Shown piece by piece: positions 12,165 through 22,797 of a stretch of DNA of 64,000 nucleotides. The notes beneath the pieces were generated by a model. The model had not been told where the DNA came from and did no database searches. It saw only the letters and a program-made list of their open reading frames with translations. A program made the translations under genes and the position numbers. Within the stretch, counting starts at the first letter, position 1. Each line of letters opens with the position of its first letter. The stretch spans positions 110,442,195-110,506,194 of the forward strand of contig OX578146.1 of assembly GCA_951213105.1 (NCBI GenBank), read 5' to 3'. Source of the stretch: Amaurobius ferox (Eukaryota; Arthropoda; Arachnida; Araneae; Amaurobiidae).

Positions 12165-13925
12165 ACTAGGCATTTTGTATGCAATTTATCAGCAAATGAA
12201 ATCATTTAAAGGACTATAACATATTCTGTTCTTGAGATGATGCAGTTTTTGTTATTTAAATAAAAAAAAATATTGAAAAAGAAAAATTGAATATGTTCGC
12301 AAGTATTAAATGAGTGGATTTTTGACATTTAAACTAAAAAAAAATATTGAAAAAAAATTAAATATGTTTACAATCACTAATTGAATTGAAGTTGGGATCT
12401 AGGAGCTATCTCTGATTTTTTTCGAGTAAAAATTTTACATACACTACAGCGACTGCAATATCTGCCGTAGGAATTGGAGATGATTTCCCAGAAATTTGGT
12501 ACAGCTTATCATTCCCTCTACATAAACAGTACAATATAGAGTAAAGTATTATAACAAGGTACAAAATTCGAGTACGAGTTTTCACGAATTATGAAAAAGG
12601 AAAATATTGTCAAATATGTTAACTTTCCATATGCAATATTATACGACAAATGTATTAAAATCATTCTAGCTAGTCGATCTAGCGGATTCCATTCTCGAAA
12701 GGAAACACATTTTTGCAATAATTTGGAATTTTGACGCCAAACTATTCGCCAGTTGTTATATATTTCACGGTATAATATTTAAATGTCAGTTGCATTTTGA
12801 TGTGAATTTTGCACATGAGTATGAATTTGTCAATAACTAAAACATAACTTTGTGCAATGGATAAGGAAAACTTGAGCAGCAGATTTAATCACAAAATAAT
12901 AATGCAGCATACAGCTATTTCGAGAATACGCTGGATCCCCTTCTTCAGTAAAAGAGAACCAACCAACAAACCCGAAGTCATAATTACGAAATAGGCACAA
13001 AAATGTGTATGTCATTATGCTTTCACCAATAAAAGTGCCAAATTTCGATTAACTGGATATTAATTTATCGCTAATAACATTGTAGCATAGCTTTTCTATA
13101 TATAGACACATTTACGTGCTATCAGTTTTATATGTTGTCACCAAGAAAACCACCAAATTTCAGTACATAATTTAACGCATAAAATATTATACCGTGCATA
13201 TTGTACATAGTTATTTCGATTGGAAAGAAGTCATTGCACTATATATAAAGAATTTATGTGTTGCCTACATTAAGTGTTTTTAATCAATAACGCCTATTGA
13301 TGTTTAGCGAGATTGAATAAAGAGAACAACCATAGTTTTTGTTCTCACAGAAAATCAAAGTGTATTACTTTGTATCCTCCTACTCGAGTAGTATCCGTCA
13401 CCCTCCTATGAACGCTCTTCGTTGGGACCATTACATTGTTAAAATTAAATTAAACGAAATGCATTAAACTGAAATTCTTTAGATAAAATAGTACATCCTA
13501 AATATATTTAATTTGCAAACTAAGGATTCTAAATTTATCCATAGAAATTGTATTACAGTCAATAATATTAGTGATATATTTTATCATCTTAGAAATATAT
13601 AGAATTTTCTTCCAATTGCAACATATATGCAAATACATAATTATCATGCTCTGTCAGTAAACTAGAATAAAATCAGAAAGACTTTGATACGGCTGTCTGG
13701 GATTGCTGTAGTAGCTCAAAGGTCAAGGCAGTTTTAAGGTTACTTTAAAAGATAATAGATAGCTTACGATATAACTATTTCGAAACTTTATTTTGATAAT
13801 AACAAAACGCGTCTTCCTATTACGAAGGAACGTTATGTTGAAACGTGTGTCAAATATCTGGAATGTGAATTTCCTCTCCAATTTCTCATGCATTCAAATT
13901 CCATTTCAACTTATTTCACAATTTA

Positions 13926-13928
<3 letters not shown>

Positions 13929-14000
<72 letters not shown>
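13929..14000. repeat. (AT)n microsatellite
   Basis: AT run of about 72 bp. Open frames reading through it are artefacts of the repeat. Confidence 0.95.
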
Positions 14001-14006
<6 letters not shown>

Positions 14007-14590
14007 GTATATATATGTAATGTTTTTCATAGGAAATAATGCTATGCATATCTTAAAATTCAAATTAATGAGAATCCTAATGATGAGAATTACTGGAAAT
14101 TTTATCAAATTCTAATGTTCTTCTACATTATGTATCTGCACATTTAATTTGATAATGGTAAGTATATTCGTTATTGAATTATCATGTCCACACCTAATTC
14201 ATATAAGAACACAGACAAACACTTCTTCACACACCCAAACACCACCAAAAAAACGCAACTAGCCTTTTTTTTTTCCGAAATGTCTCGTACAAATTCAAAA
14301 ACTAAAACAATGTAATCACTATCTGTAAATACTATATTGGTTAAATGTTTGTTTTAATTTAGGCAATTTTTGAGAATCAAAATTAATAAATATATTCCTA
14401 TCCCACATAGATATTATGTTATTATTAGAAAATACGCTATTTCAAGATTTTAGTGTATTGTCCTCTGGAATTGTGGAAATATTATATTACAAAAAACAGA
14501 AATAAATAACAAATCTTTGAGCACTGGAATCATGATTTAATAAACAATTTGTTATTAAATAAATATTCAAAAAACGGATTCTAGTTTTTG

Positions 14591-14660
14591 TGTTGAAGAC
14601 CCAGACCGTCCGGCTCGCCCCGAGGGCTTGAGCAACCATTTGGACGGCCGGTCTAGTTTT
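14591..14660 (-). mobile_element. SINE tail fragment
   Basis: AGACCCAGACCGTCCGGC matches the minus strand of the 3' tail of the SINE family seen at 1378-1638, with the TTGTTG-like tail at its left. A GGACGGCCGGTCT repeat follows. The tRNA head is missing. Confidence 0.45.
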
Positions 14661-14794
14661 TGTGTGTATTTTTAATCGATAATATTCACCTTTATTAATA
14701 AAAATTGAAGACTGTCACAAATAAAAATGTACGGAAATAAAGAATATCTATTTTTATAAAACATACTATTTTCCAATATATTTTAAAGCATGCA

Positions 14795-14797
<3 letters not shown>

Positions 14798-14857
<60 letters not shown>
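14798..14857. repeat. (AT)n microsatellite
   Basis: AT run of about 60 bp. Confidence 0.95.
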
Positions 14858-14858
<1 letters not shown>

Positions 14859-17800
14859 TTCGTAAGGTAGTTTGATAGCGTGTTTTGGGAACTTATAATT
14901 TCTGTAGGGCAAACACGTTCCTGCTTGCAACGTGTAGATTAGTTCGTGTTCAGACCTCCCCGCCAATCACCTGTGAAAGTGGATCCCAGCTGATATCAGC
15001 TGTTTCCACACGCGACAAAGAGATTTAGCCCCCCTTCCTCTTCCTGTCACCTTCAGGGGAGGGAAAAATCCATCGAGATACCGACCCTGCCTTCATGAAT
15101 TTCTGGGAGGGTCAAAGAGACATCATATATGTATCAAATCCGAAACGACATGGCATAAGTAATCAAAAAGAAAAGGTAGATATTGAAATTTGAAATTCTG
15201 ATTTAAATAACTTTTAAATAATATATTTTATAAAAATAATATACATAAGTTATCTAAAAATATAAATGGAAAATCTGATGCCACCCATTACGACTTTTCC
15301 TGCAGGCTAATATTCTCTGTTTTACCTTTGGGCGATATTCATTGAATTACATGCACTTTATTGAACTCATTGAAATAAGCTCTTTAGTTTTATACTACAA
15401 AATAAGTCTTATTTAAATGAAATTACATTTCATTTGCGGCTTTTCAATAATTAATTTTTTTTATTTGACAACGTAACGCATTTTTTTCTTACGCCAGTAT
15501 CCAAATTTTCAAAGACAGAAATTATTCATGGATAATTTATCCTGACATATCAGGAGATAATGAATCAATTTAGTTGTTAAATATTGCATTAAAAAATCAC
15601 TTACTATAGTAAATCATCCTATCCTTATTTATTGTCCTAGCCGATGTCAATAAATAAGAACTACAACTTTTATTTCCAGAAAATAATCTATACTATAATC
15701 CTGAAACTTTATATGTATGTAAGTATGCACATTTTCAAACTATACGAATCCACACAGTATAACATGCTCATAGTGTGATTTTAGAACACAACAACAGAAG
15801 CCGACATAATAATTCTAGGAGTTTTACAACGAGTTTAAACGTTTTTGAAAATGTTTTATTTTAAATATTATTTGAAAACGACCTCCCATATACTATAGAA
15901 ACTTAAAATGTAATATATAAGTCAATAATCGAACAAAACTTTTCGAGCAATATAGAGGTTACAAATATTTTTAATTTAGGGGTTGCTCCAGTCCAAAATG
16001 CAAACGCTTGAATAGAAGAGAACGTAAAACACGTCGTCGATCTTATTGAGGTTAGGGCATGGATATTGGTGCAATGGTAGAATATATGATAAAATAGCGT
16101 TGTTTTCATATATTTAAATGTGTCACTGGCCGCTACGTTCGAGTTGTCGAATTGTACGAGTAAAATAACGTTCCAAGTATATAAAAATGTAGTATAATCA
16201 ACAGTGAGCTGGGTTAAAAACACTATCTACGGATTCTGGATTCCAATTTACAATACTTCTATCAGAAAAATTATAAAATCTTTGTTTTAAGAAATTTTGT
16301 GCTCGCTTGCTATCACATTGTATCAAAACATTAGCTATTTAATAGAGGTTTATAATTTAATTATTAACGGTAGGCGGGTTAAAGCCGCCTATAATTTCTG
16401 GATTCCAAATTACAATATTTCTACCAGACAGAGTCGAAAATCCTTGCTTTAAGGTGCTGTTGTTGATAATCTATCTCATTAGAAGATTAGTCATTTTCTA
16501 AAGCCTTCGAATTCTGAAATAAACTAAAATCATTTTTCCGGGAAAATAGAAACTTGAAATTATGTACAGTAGTAAATCGTTATATGAAATCACTATAAAA
16601 AAAACACTTAAAAAAATATATTTTGGAGCAATCAGACTGAAACATTTGAAATCGAAATTTCGATGGAACGTGGAAATAAAATATCTAAATGAATCGATTT
16701 TTAGAAGGGGGGAGGGGGAGGGGGGGTAAACAGCAAGTAAAATAAATGGCTAAATAAAAATATTTAAATTCTATAGATTTGATGAAGTGTTATAAATTGA
16801 TCGATTTCTGAATTGTGAACTCATTTTGAGAAGATATAGATATTTAAAACTACAAGATTGGGCCATACTATAAAAATATCGGTATAAATGGCAATTTTCC
16901 AAAGTTCATTAATTTGAGTGCCGCTGACCAAAGCGTTCCAATTATCAAGCGAATGCCAAATACATCCTATGCGGCATAGATACTTCAAAATAACATGCAT
17001 ATACACCATCGATCAAGATGAGCTAAAGAAAAAAATTGCGGCTTTTAAATGTTTGCAATTTAGAATTGCTCACAACAAAAACTTTGAATTTATGAAAACA
17101 CTTAATATGTGTTATCAAATTCGATAAGTTTAAAACTTACGGTACATTGCTAAGACATTAATTATAAGCAGTGAAGAATACTGCTGTGGTCTTTAAATAT
17201 TTATATATCTAGAAGTACCTTAAGTAATGTTCCAAATTAATGAATATACAAATAGGATTTCTAATGAAATTGATTGAAAATTTAGTACTCTCATGATCCA
17301 TGAGAGTTTTGAATTTCCAATCAACTTCGTTGATTGAAAATAAACAATCCACTGAAATTAACTTCGTTCGACAAAATAAACGAGAAAATATTACATATTT
17401 ATTTCAGATTTATTATTTTAAAAGGAGTGCAAAAACGTTTGATTTTCAAACAAATTTGAAAGATGTTTTACAACGAGATAGAGACAAGGCATTTCATTTT
17501 CAGGGAAATATTTATATAAAATTAATGGAAAAAAAGTACTTTTCAAAAAGTATATTACATTAAGAGAACTGATAAACATTCGAAACATTATTTGAATGCA
17601 AAACAATTTATTTCAATGATAATCTTAAAATTAATCCTTCTAAATACATAAAAACTTTAATGGGCGGGGGGGGGGGGGGCAACGCGTTTTCAAATTTTAG
17701 GAAACGCTTTTTCAAATTTTAGAAATAACGTTGGAAGTCATGAAATCATAGAATATTAACTTCCAAACGCGATAAATAATACATATTCATTTATAATATA

Positions 17801-18229
17801 GTAATAAAATCAAATAGTAATAAGTAATAGTGGCTAATAGAACATAAAAACTTAAAAAAAGCTAATAGAATATAAACTAGATAAAATGAATTCCTACCAT
17901 TAAACTTGAGCAACGCCAGGTACATTTTCTAGTCTCTTATAAAGATGGAAGGGCATCCTCTTGTCCAGTATGACTATCTCTGGACTTCTGTAATAACAAA
18001 CCAACATTCATTTTCTCCTTTTTCATCTTTATTTTCAATTGAACTAAGAGAGTCAACAGCTAGTTCTCTTGGATCAAGTTTGAATGTAATTTTTCAATGA
18101 TACATCGAAAACTAAATAATGAACATTTTTATTTAAAAAATCGAAATAAATACTTAAAATGCTTCACGGAATGTATTAATTTTGGAAGCAATGCTTTATA
18201 CCGCATATTTCTACCTATATCTTCCGTAC

Positions 18230-18430
18230 TGTATATTTTGGTCCAAAAGGAATATAAAAGCAACGGTTAAACGTAGATATAGAGTGAAATATGAAAAATT
18301 ATCAACAATTAGAGGAGAATTTAGCTATGATATTTGCATCCACCAAAACAGAGAATTTCATAAAAATGTGAAATTTAATTTTCTTTATTCGGCCTCCATT
18401 GGAAAAAATTTCAATTAGTAAAATTTGCTC
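18230..18430. repeat. Dispersed repeat, related to 46918-47140
   Basis: Shares phrases in the same order with 46970-47130, such as AGAGGAGAATTTAGCTATGA (there GAGGAGAATATAGCTGCGA) and AATTTAATTTTCTTTAT. A third partial match lies at 18590-18640. Similarity is roughly 70 percent by eye. Confidence 0.5.
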
Positions 18431-18849
18431 GGCGCTTAGAGAGCGAAATAAATTTATACGGTACCTTTTGAAGAAAAATTCGCTCAGCTGTGAATAACTA
18501 TAATTCTTGATTTATTTTATTTTACCTGAACTGCAAGTGTGAATAGTTTATTTCCTCTGAAAGTAAATATGGTTGTAATATCATCAAACCGAGGAGAATT
18601 TAGCTATGATAGTTGCATTCCATAAAAACATTCGAAACAAACACAGTTCTATTTAAAACGGGAAAGCAGTAGTTTGAAATTTGCCACAATCTAATTTTGA
18701 ATAATTTATTTGATGCTGGTGCCTTGCAATCGAACGAAACATGCCTAATAACAATAATTGGAATATTTCGGAGAATTTTTATTAAAATTTACTAGATAAA
18801 TTTATGTTGTCGTAATGAAGCGCTGTGCAACAGTTACTAACTGATATTT

Positions 18850-18920
18850 TTCAATTGTGGTGGTGGTGATGGTGGTGTGTGTGTGTGTGTGTGGGTGGTG
18901 GTGGAGGTGGGGGGGGGGGG
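18850..18920. repeat. GT-rich and poly-G tract
   Basis: GGTGGTGGT units, then (GT)n at 18876-18892, then GGTGGTGG and a run of about 12 G, 200 bp before the Ig1 exon. G-rich and GT-rich tracts can affect splicing or form quadruplexes; no function is shown here. Confidence 0.8.
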
Positions 18921-19123
18921 TTATAAAAATTTTAATTTAGCATTTTCACGAAATTATAAGTTCCATGGAGGTGCAACTATGATGTCTAAATTCTCCTCTG
19001 ACCAACATGTTAATTTTAAATTCCTTTTGGGTATGATTCGTGAAGTACTAGGTATAGTGAAATATCAATTTACATTAGTTTCATTACTATATTTTCTAAT
19101 TTATTATTATTTTTTGATTTTAG

Positions 19124-19402
19124 GCACACCTAGGATACAACATTTTTCTTTTCCAAAAAATGTAACATTTGGTCAAACGATTAAAACATTTTGTACCGCT
19201 TCTGGGAAAGAACCCTTATCTTTCCAGTGGCACAAAGACGGATTACCTCTCTACAATGCACAAAATGTTAAAATTCAGAATCACGACGACTTTAGTATTC
19301 TGTCTATGACCTCTGTGGATTACAATAGCCCTGGGAATTACACATGTATAGCAAAAAATGTTGAAGGATCTGCTGCCTATAGTGCGGAACTTGCTATTAA
19401 AG
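19124..19402 (+). CDS. sDscam: Dscam-like Ig1 domain exon (cassette B)
   Basis: A 279-nt exon (93 codons, phase 1 to phase 1) encoding one complete immunoglobulin domain. Acceptor TTTTAG at 19118-19123; donor GTAAGC at 19403. The domain begins TPRIQHFSFPKN, with strand-B cysteine at residue 23, core tryptophan at 35 (SFQWHKDG) and strand-F cysteine at 74 (SPGNYTCIAKN). A DDFSIL segment precedes strand E and the exon ends ELAIK. Two N-glycosylation sequons are visible (NVT near residue 12, NYT near 71). The aspartate usual before GxYxC is replaced by serine. Opening, FPKN and LSFQWxKDG segments are those of Dscam Ig7, the domain that became the variable N-terminal Ig1 in chelicerate sDscams. 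The open frame continues upstream to an ATG at 18877, but that part lies before the acceptor and is intronic. Confidence 0.92.
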
Positions 19403-19549
19403 GTAAGCATATATTTTTTATCTCACTTTTTGTTATGTGTGAATTTATATATTTGAATTAGTTTACCTGCTTGAGGTGAATTTATGAGGTGGTTGCGCTG
19501 CTCAATATCTAGTAAGTGAAGTAAAAGCTGACAGTATATATGATGTGAT

Positions 19550-19915
19550 CATCATTTTTAATTGAATGGAGCTTCATCACGATAACGCCCCAGCTCATAC
19601 TTCCCTAATACTTTCTTAATTTAGTTTTTACGGAAAACAAAGTCACCCTCATTCCTCAGCTGCCATATGTCTATGACTTAGCTTCATGTGACATTTTTTT
19701 ATTCCAAAACTGATAAATTTGTTAGAACTTCGTTTCCAAACAATTATAGGGATCGCCAAAAAAAAACAAAGCCACCCTCATTCCTCAGTTGCCATATGTC
19801 TATGACTTAGCTTTATGGGATTTTTTTTAATTCTAAAACTGAAAAATTTGTTAGAACTTCGTTTCCAAACAATTATAGGGATCGCCAAAAAATTCGAGGT
19901 TTATCTAAGAGTGAT
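19550..19915 (+). pseudogene. Decayed mariner-like transposase fragment
   Basis: Conceptual reading gives a FHHDNAPAHTS-like segment (TTCATCACGATAACGCCCCA, 19573-19592), followed by KNKVTLIPQLPY and LASCDIFLFQ. These are the second and third catalytic-aspartate regions of mariner (DD34D) transposases, where the usual text is HPPYSPDLAPCDFFLF. The SPDL aspartate region is altered to VYDL. The reading frame is broken by stops. The 3' part is duplicated in tandem (about 19636-19760 and 19766-19890). It lies just downstream of the Ig1 exon. Confidence 0.7.
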
Positions 19916-20132
19916 TTCCAAAGGTTCCTATTATTAGTTCTTCCAGACATGGGACAGGTGTTGTGGCAAAACTAATGGAGAGTTTGGCGTGTTTTCAATG
20001 TGACCATTTTAATTCAGAATAATTTTTATTAATGAAGTTTTATCACGATACTCCAAGTCTTTGTTAATCAAATTTTGTATATTTTATATATGTTTTTTGA
20101 AAAGCTAACCTGATGGCAGGGTTGTTGTGTAT

Positions 20133-20158
20133 TATATATATATATATATATATATATA
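20133..20158. repeat. (TA)n microsatellite
   Basis: Short TA run of about 26 bp. Confidence 0.9.
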
Positions 20159-20654
20159 GACGAGTAGTAGACGTATAGTAGACGAAAAAGTATTTTAAAT
20201 TATACATATGAGACTTTTTTTTTGTTTTAATGGGTTCAAACCAAATAATTATACACCTGCAAAAATATAAAAGGAAACGCATTTTATCATTAAAAGGAGA
20301 AAATATTTTTAGCTACGGAGAAAGGGAGATTCGAAAGAAAAATATACATTTATTTTCAATAAATATTTTATTAGCAAAATGTTTTAAATATTTCATGGCA
20401 GTTAAAGGAACATTGCAGTTTGCAATGTAGTATTTGTTTTGCACTCAAAGGTTCATTTGTTTTCTTAAAATACAAGTTTTGATGTTCTTTATACACTTAA
20501 TCTACTTCACAATTTTCTGTTAATTACACCGAATATTGAAATATTCCTCAGTCAAATGCTACGGCTTTCTGCGTAGTAAAAGGTATTCACAAATTGAATA
20601 TCACTTATTTTTTTTTATTAAATATATGCTTGTATTTTTTGATGATAAAATCAA

Positions 20655-20985
20655 TTGATTTAAATCAGTAATTTTTGTTGTAACACTCTTGACATTGTAA
20701 CATTGAGTTGTAACACTGATGCCACTATCTTTCCGAAGGTGCTGTTGCAAAAGAGTGGCGTTCATACTGCGATATCTTCTAGCCGTTAGTGCTAAATACC
20801 GGATCTCATTTTGTGCCGTTGCATACCTACGACCTTTTTCTGGTCTTCGGCTAACATTTCCAGTAACCATAAAACGATTCCATAGCCTGGAAACGACACT
20901 TTGGGAGAATCCAAAGGCTTCCGCTACAACGGGTTGCGTTTAGCCCGTCTCTAAACGACCGATGGCCCTCCAGGCTACCGATTTG
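20655..20985 (-). pseudogene. Tc1-like transposase N-terminal fragment
   Basis: The minus strand reads VVAEAFGFSQSVVSRLWNRF, then TGNVSRRPEKGRRYATAQNE and LTARRYRSMNATLLQQHLRK. This is the bipartite helix-turn-helix DNA-binding region of Tc1-like transposases, with the GRPR-type AT-hook equivalent at GRRYA. A stop interrupts the N-terminal side (GRLETG, then stop). The catalytic DDE domain is absent; the sequence degenerates left of about 20655. Could belong to the same family as the C-terminal fragment at 60775-61235. Confidence 0.75.
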
Positions 20986-21216
20986 GCTAAGTTATGTTGT
21001 TAAAACATCGTATTCACTGCTACGAAGCAGTCAACGCATGTCAATTGTTTCTAATCTCTTCCTACAAAAAGAATGTTGCAGATCGATTTTCACTTTTTAT
21101 CTAAAGCGCGTAATTTTCAACGTCACAAACAAAAAGGTGCATATTCCGAAATTTTGTAAACGTGATAATTTTCCTTTTTAATCTCTTTTCTTTTCATTTT
21201 GTTAAAAAACCAGTCG

Positions 21217-21451
21217 CCGATGTGGTGGCCAAGCGGTCAAAGAGGCAGGCGTTTCCTCGTGATAGCTCGGCTGCCAGATTGCGGGTTCGAGTCCCGCCTG
21301 CGGGCATGGATGTTGTAATGTCTTATTTGGGGCAGAAATCAGACTTCTACCTTCGGGTGCCCCGGGTCACTAGACTAAACAGAAGCAGTGCACTCATTCT
21401 TCCTTAAATATAATGTTAGGGACACGACAACAACAACAAAAAAAAAAAAAA
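21217..21451 (+). mobile_element. tRNA-derived SINE with target-site duplication
   Basis: A 235-bp SINE. The tRNA-like head has box A TGGCCAAGCGGTC (leucine/serine-type) and box B GGGTTCGAGTCCCGC, followed by a body and a (CAA)n/A-rich tail. The flanks carry a 6-bp direct repeat CAGTCG (21211-21216 and 21452-21457), which fixes both ends. The head is intact enough for RNA polymerase III promotion. Its body differs from the SINE family at 1378 and 49937. Confidence 0.85.
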
Positions 21452-21839
21452 CAGTCGATTATATGACTGTTTGATACCGAACTCACAATATCCCCTAATT
21501 GTATTGAGTTGTGTATATGATTTCTTGATCTATTAACTGGTAACAAATAACTTTACTAATTTTATTTTGGAATTGTATGTAAAATTGCATCTGCAGAACC
21601 GTTGTTGAAAATAAAAGTTATAGTTTTAAAAAATAATAAAAATAATCACATTCCAGTATTGGGTTCTATGCTGTTAACTATGATTAGAATTCAAAAATAT
21701 ATTCTTCTATAAAACTAAAAATTCCAAGTTTCTAAAGGTGTGCAAACATTGTTACACGGTAACATTTCCGTAATAGTTCAAGAGAAAAGTAGCTTAAAGG
21801 AAAAGATTATTTTTATTAAACACCCTTAAATTCTCCTTT

Positions 21840-22180
21840 CCAATATTCACGCATAAATTTATTTACGCTTTTGCACGTCAGTTGGCGCACGCATTCGTAA
21901 AGCCCCGCTTAATTTGGGGCCCCTAAATCCTCTTTTCCCAGCATTTCTTGCCGTAATGATGCCGGCATATGGGGCCTCGTAGTAAAATGTCATCGTAAAG
22001 CCACGGACCGAAGAGAGAGGATGCGGACGAGAAAGATCTCCAGGGTTGCTAGGCAACCTGGGGACGTGACCGCGACGCCAAGTTGTCGCCAAGCACGTAC
22101 CGGTTTGGCGAAGTAAGCGTCGATGGACTAAGTGCAGCATTCACGAAGGGTTGAGTTCTTTTCTGGAATCGATCGGATAA
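21840..22180. promoter_or_regulatory. GC-rich island with X-box-like site
   Basis: About 300 bp of unusually GC- and CpG-rich sequence inside an AT-rich intron. It includes GTTGCTAGGCAAC (22045-22057), a near-perfect inverted repeat of the RFX-factor X-box type. Minus-strand frames through it show no recognisable domain. It may be a promoter, an enhancer or a piece of an unknown repeat. Confidence 0.35.
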
Positions 22181-22748
22181 AATCACAGTTGGTGTTTTTT
22201 TAAATACAATTTATAATAATTAATATAAATGTACCAAAGGTAGTATCGTAAACGTTTGTATTCTAAAGCCGTTCATAAATAGTTTCAGCAATTGATAAAA
22301 TTTTAGATAACGACATCTAGGTCGTTTTACAGATCTGTGGGATGTTTTTAGCCTGACCCATGGCAAAAGAATCGACATACTAAAAGTCTAGTCTGCGCGC
22401 CCGCTCAAAAAAATTTTTCAACTGTTGTGAAGTTCAGCAAATTTGAATTGCATCATTTTCTTTAAAAATCGTGTTTATATGCTATTATAGCACATGTCTT
22501 TGCAAATTACACCATTTTTGGCAATTTGTTTTAAAATTTACTTGTAAAAAATATTGTCTAAATGTATTCCATACCTTATTAATGAAAGCAAAATTTTAAA
22601 TTTGGATTTAAACCCGGCCATTGTCGGATCCGTCCTTTCACAGATTCCAAAATTTGAAACCGACTCATTTCAAACCCATTTCTATTTTAGACATTGTAAT
22701 AGGCAATCGATTCAATCTTCCATTTAAGTAATTTTATTTCAAAAGCTT

Positions 22749-22797
22749 AACATAATGCTTAACATTTTATTAAATATAAAATGTTAAGCATTATGTT
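22749..22797. repeat. Perfect 22-bp inverted repeat (hairpin)
   Basis: AACATAATGCTTAACATTTT plus AT, then a 5-nt spacer, then its exact reverse complement at 22776-22797. All 22 positions pair. Confidence 0.9.

Larger units (their letters stand above)
7568..19123 (+). other. Intron 1 of cassette B (11.6 kb)
   Basis: GT at 7568 to AG at 19122-19123. Contents recognised: a diverged roughly 225-bp tandem duplication (8905-9340), a small terminal-repeat element (10572-10758), one hairpin/microsatellite element (11247-12164), (TA)n loci near 13.9 and 14.8 kb, a SINE tail (14591-14660), a GC-richer unassigned block at 14930-15120 containing AGCTGATATCAGCT, a diverged duplication at about 16206-16300 and 16376-16465, and a G-rich/GT tract at 18850-18920. 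The remaining stretches (7570-8900, 9350-10560, 12170-13920, 15130-16200, 16470-18230) are AT-rich with no gene seen. Confidence 0.7.

Noticed and set aside
18877..19461. A 194-codon open frame taken as a single gene
   Set aside because: Only 19124-19402 is Ig-like and it has good splice sites. The upstream part is a GT/G-rich tract and the downstream part runs into the intron.
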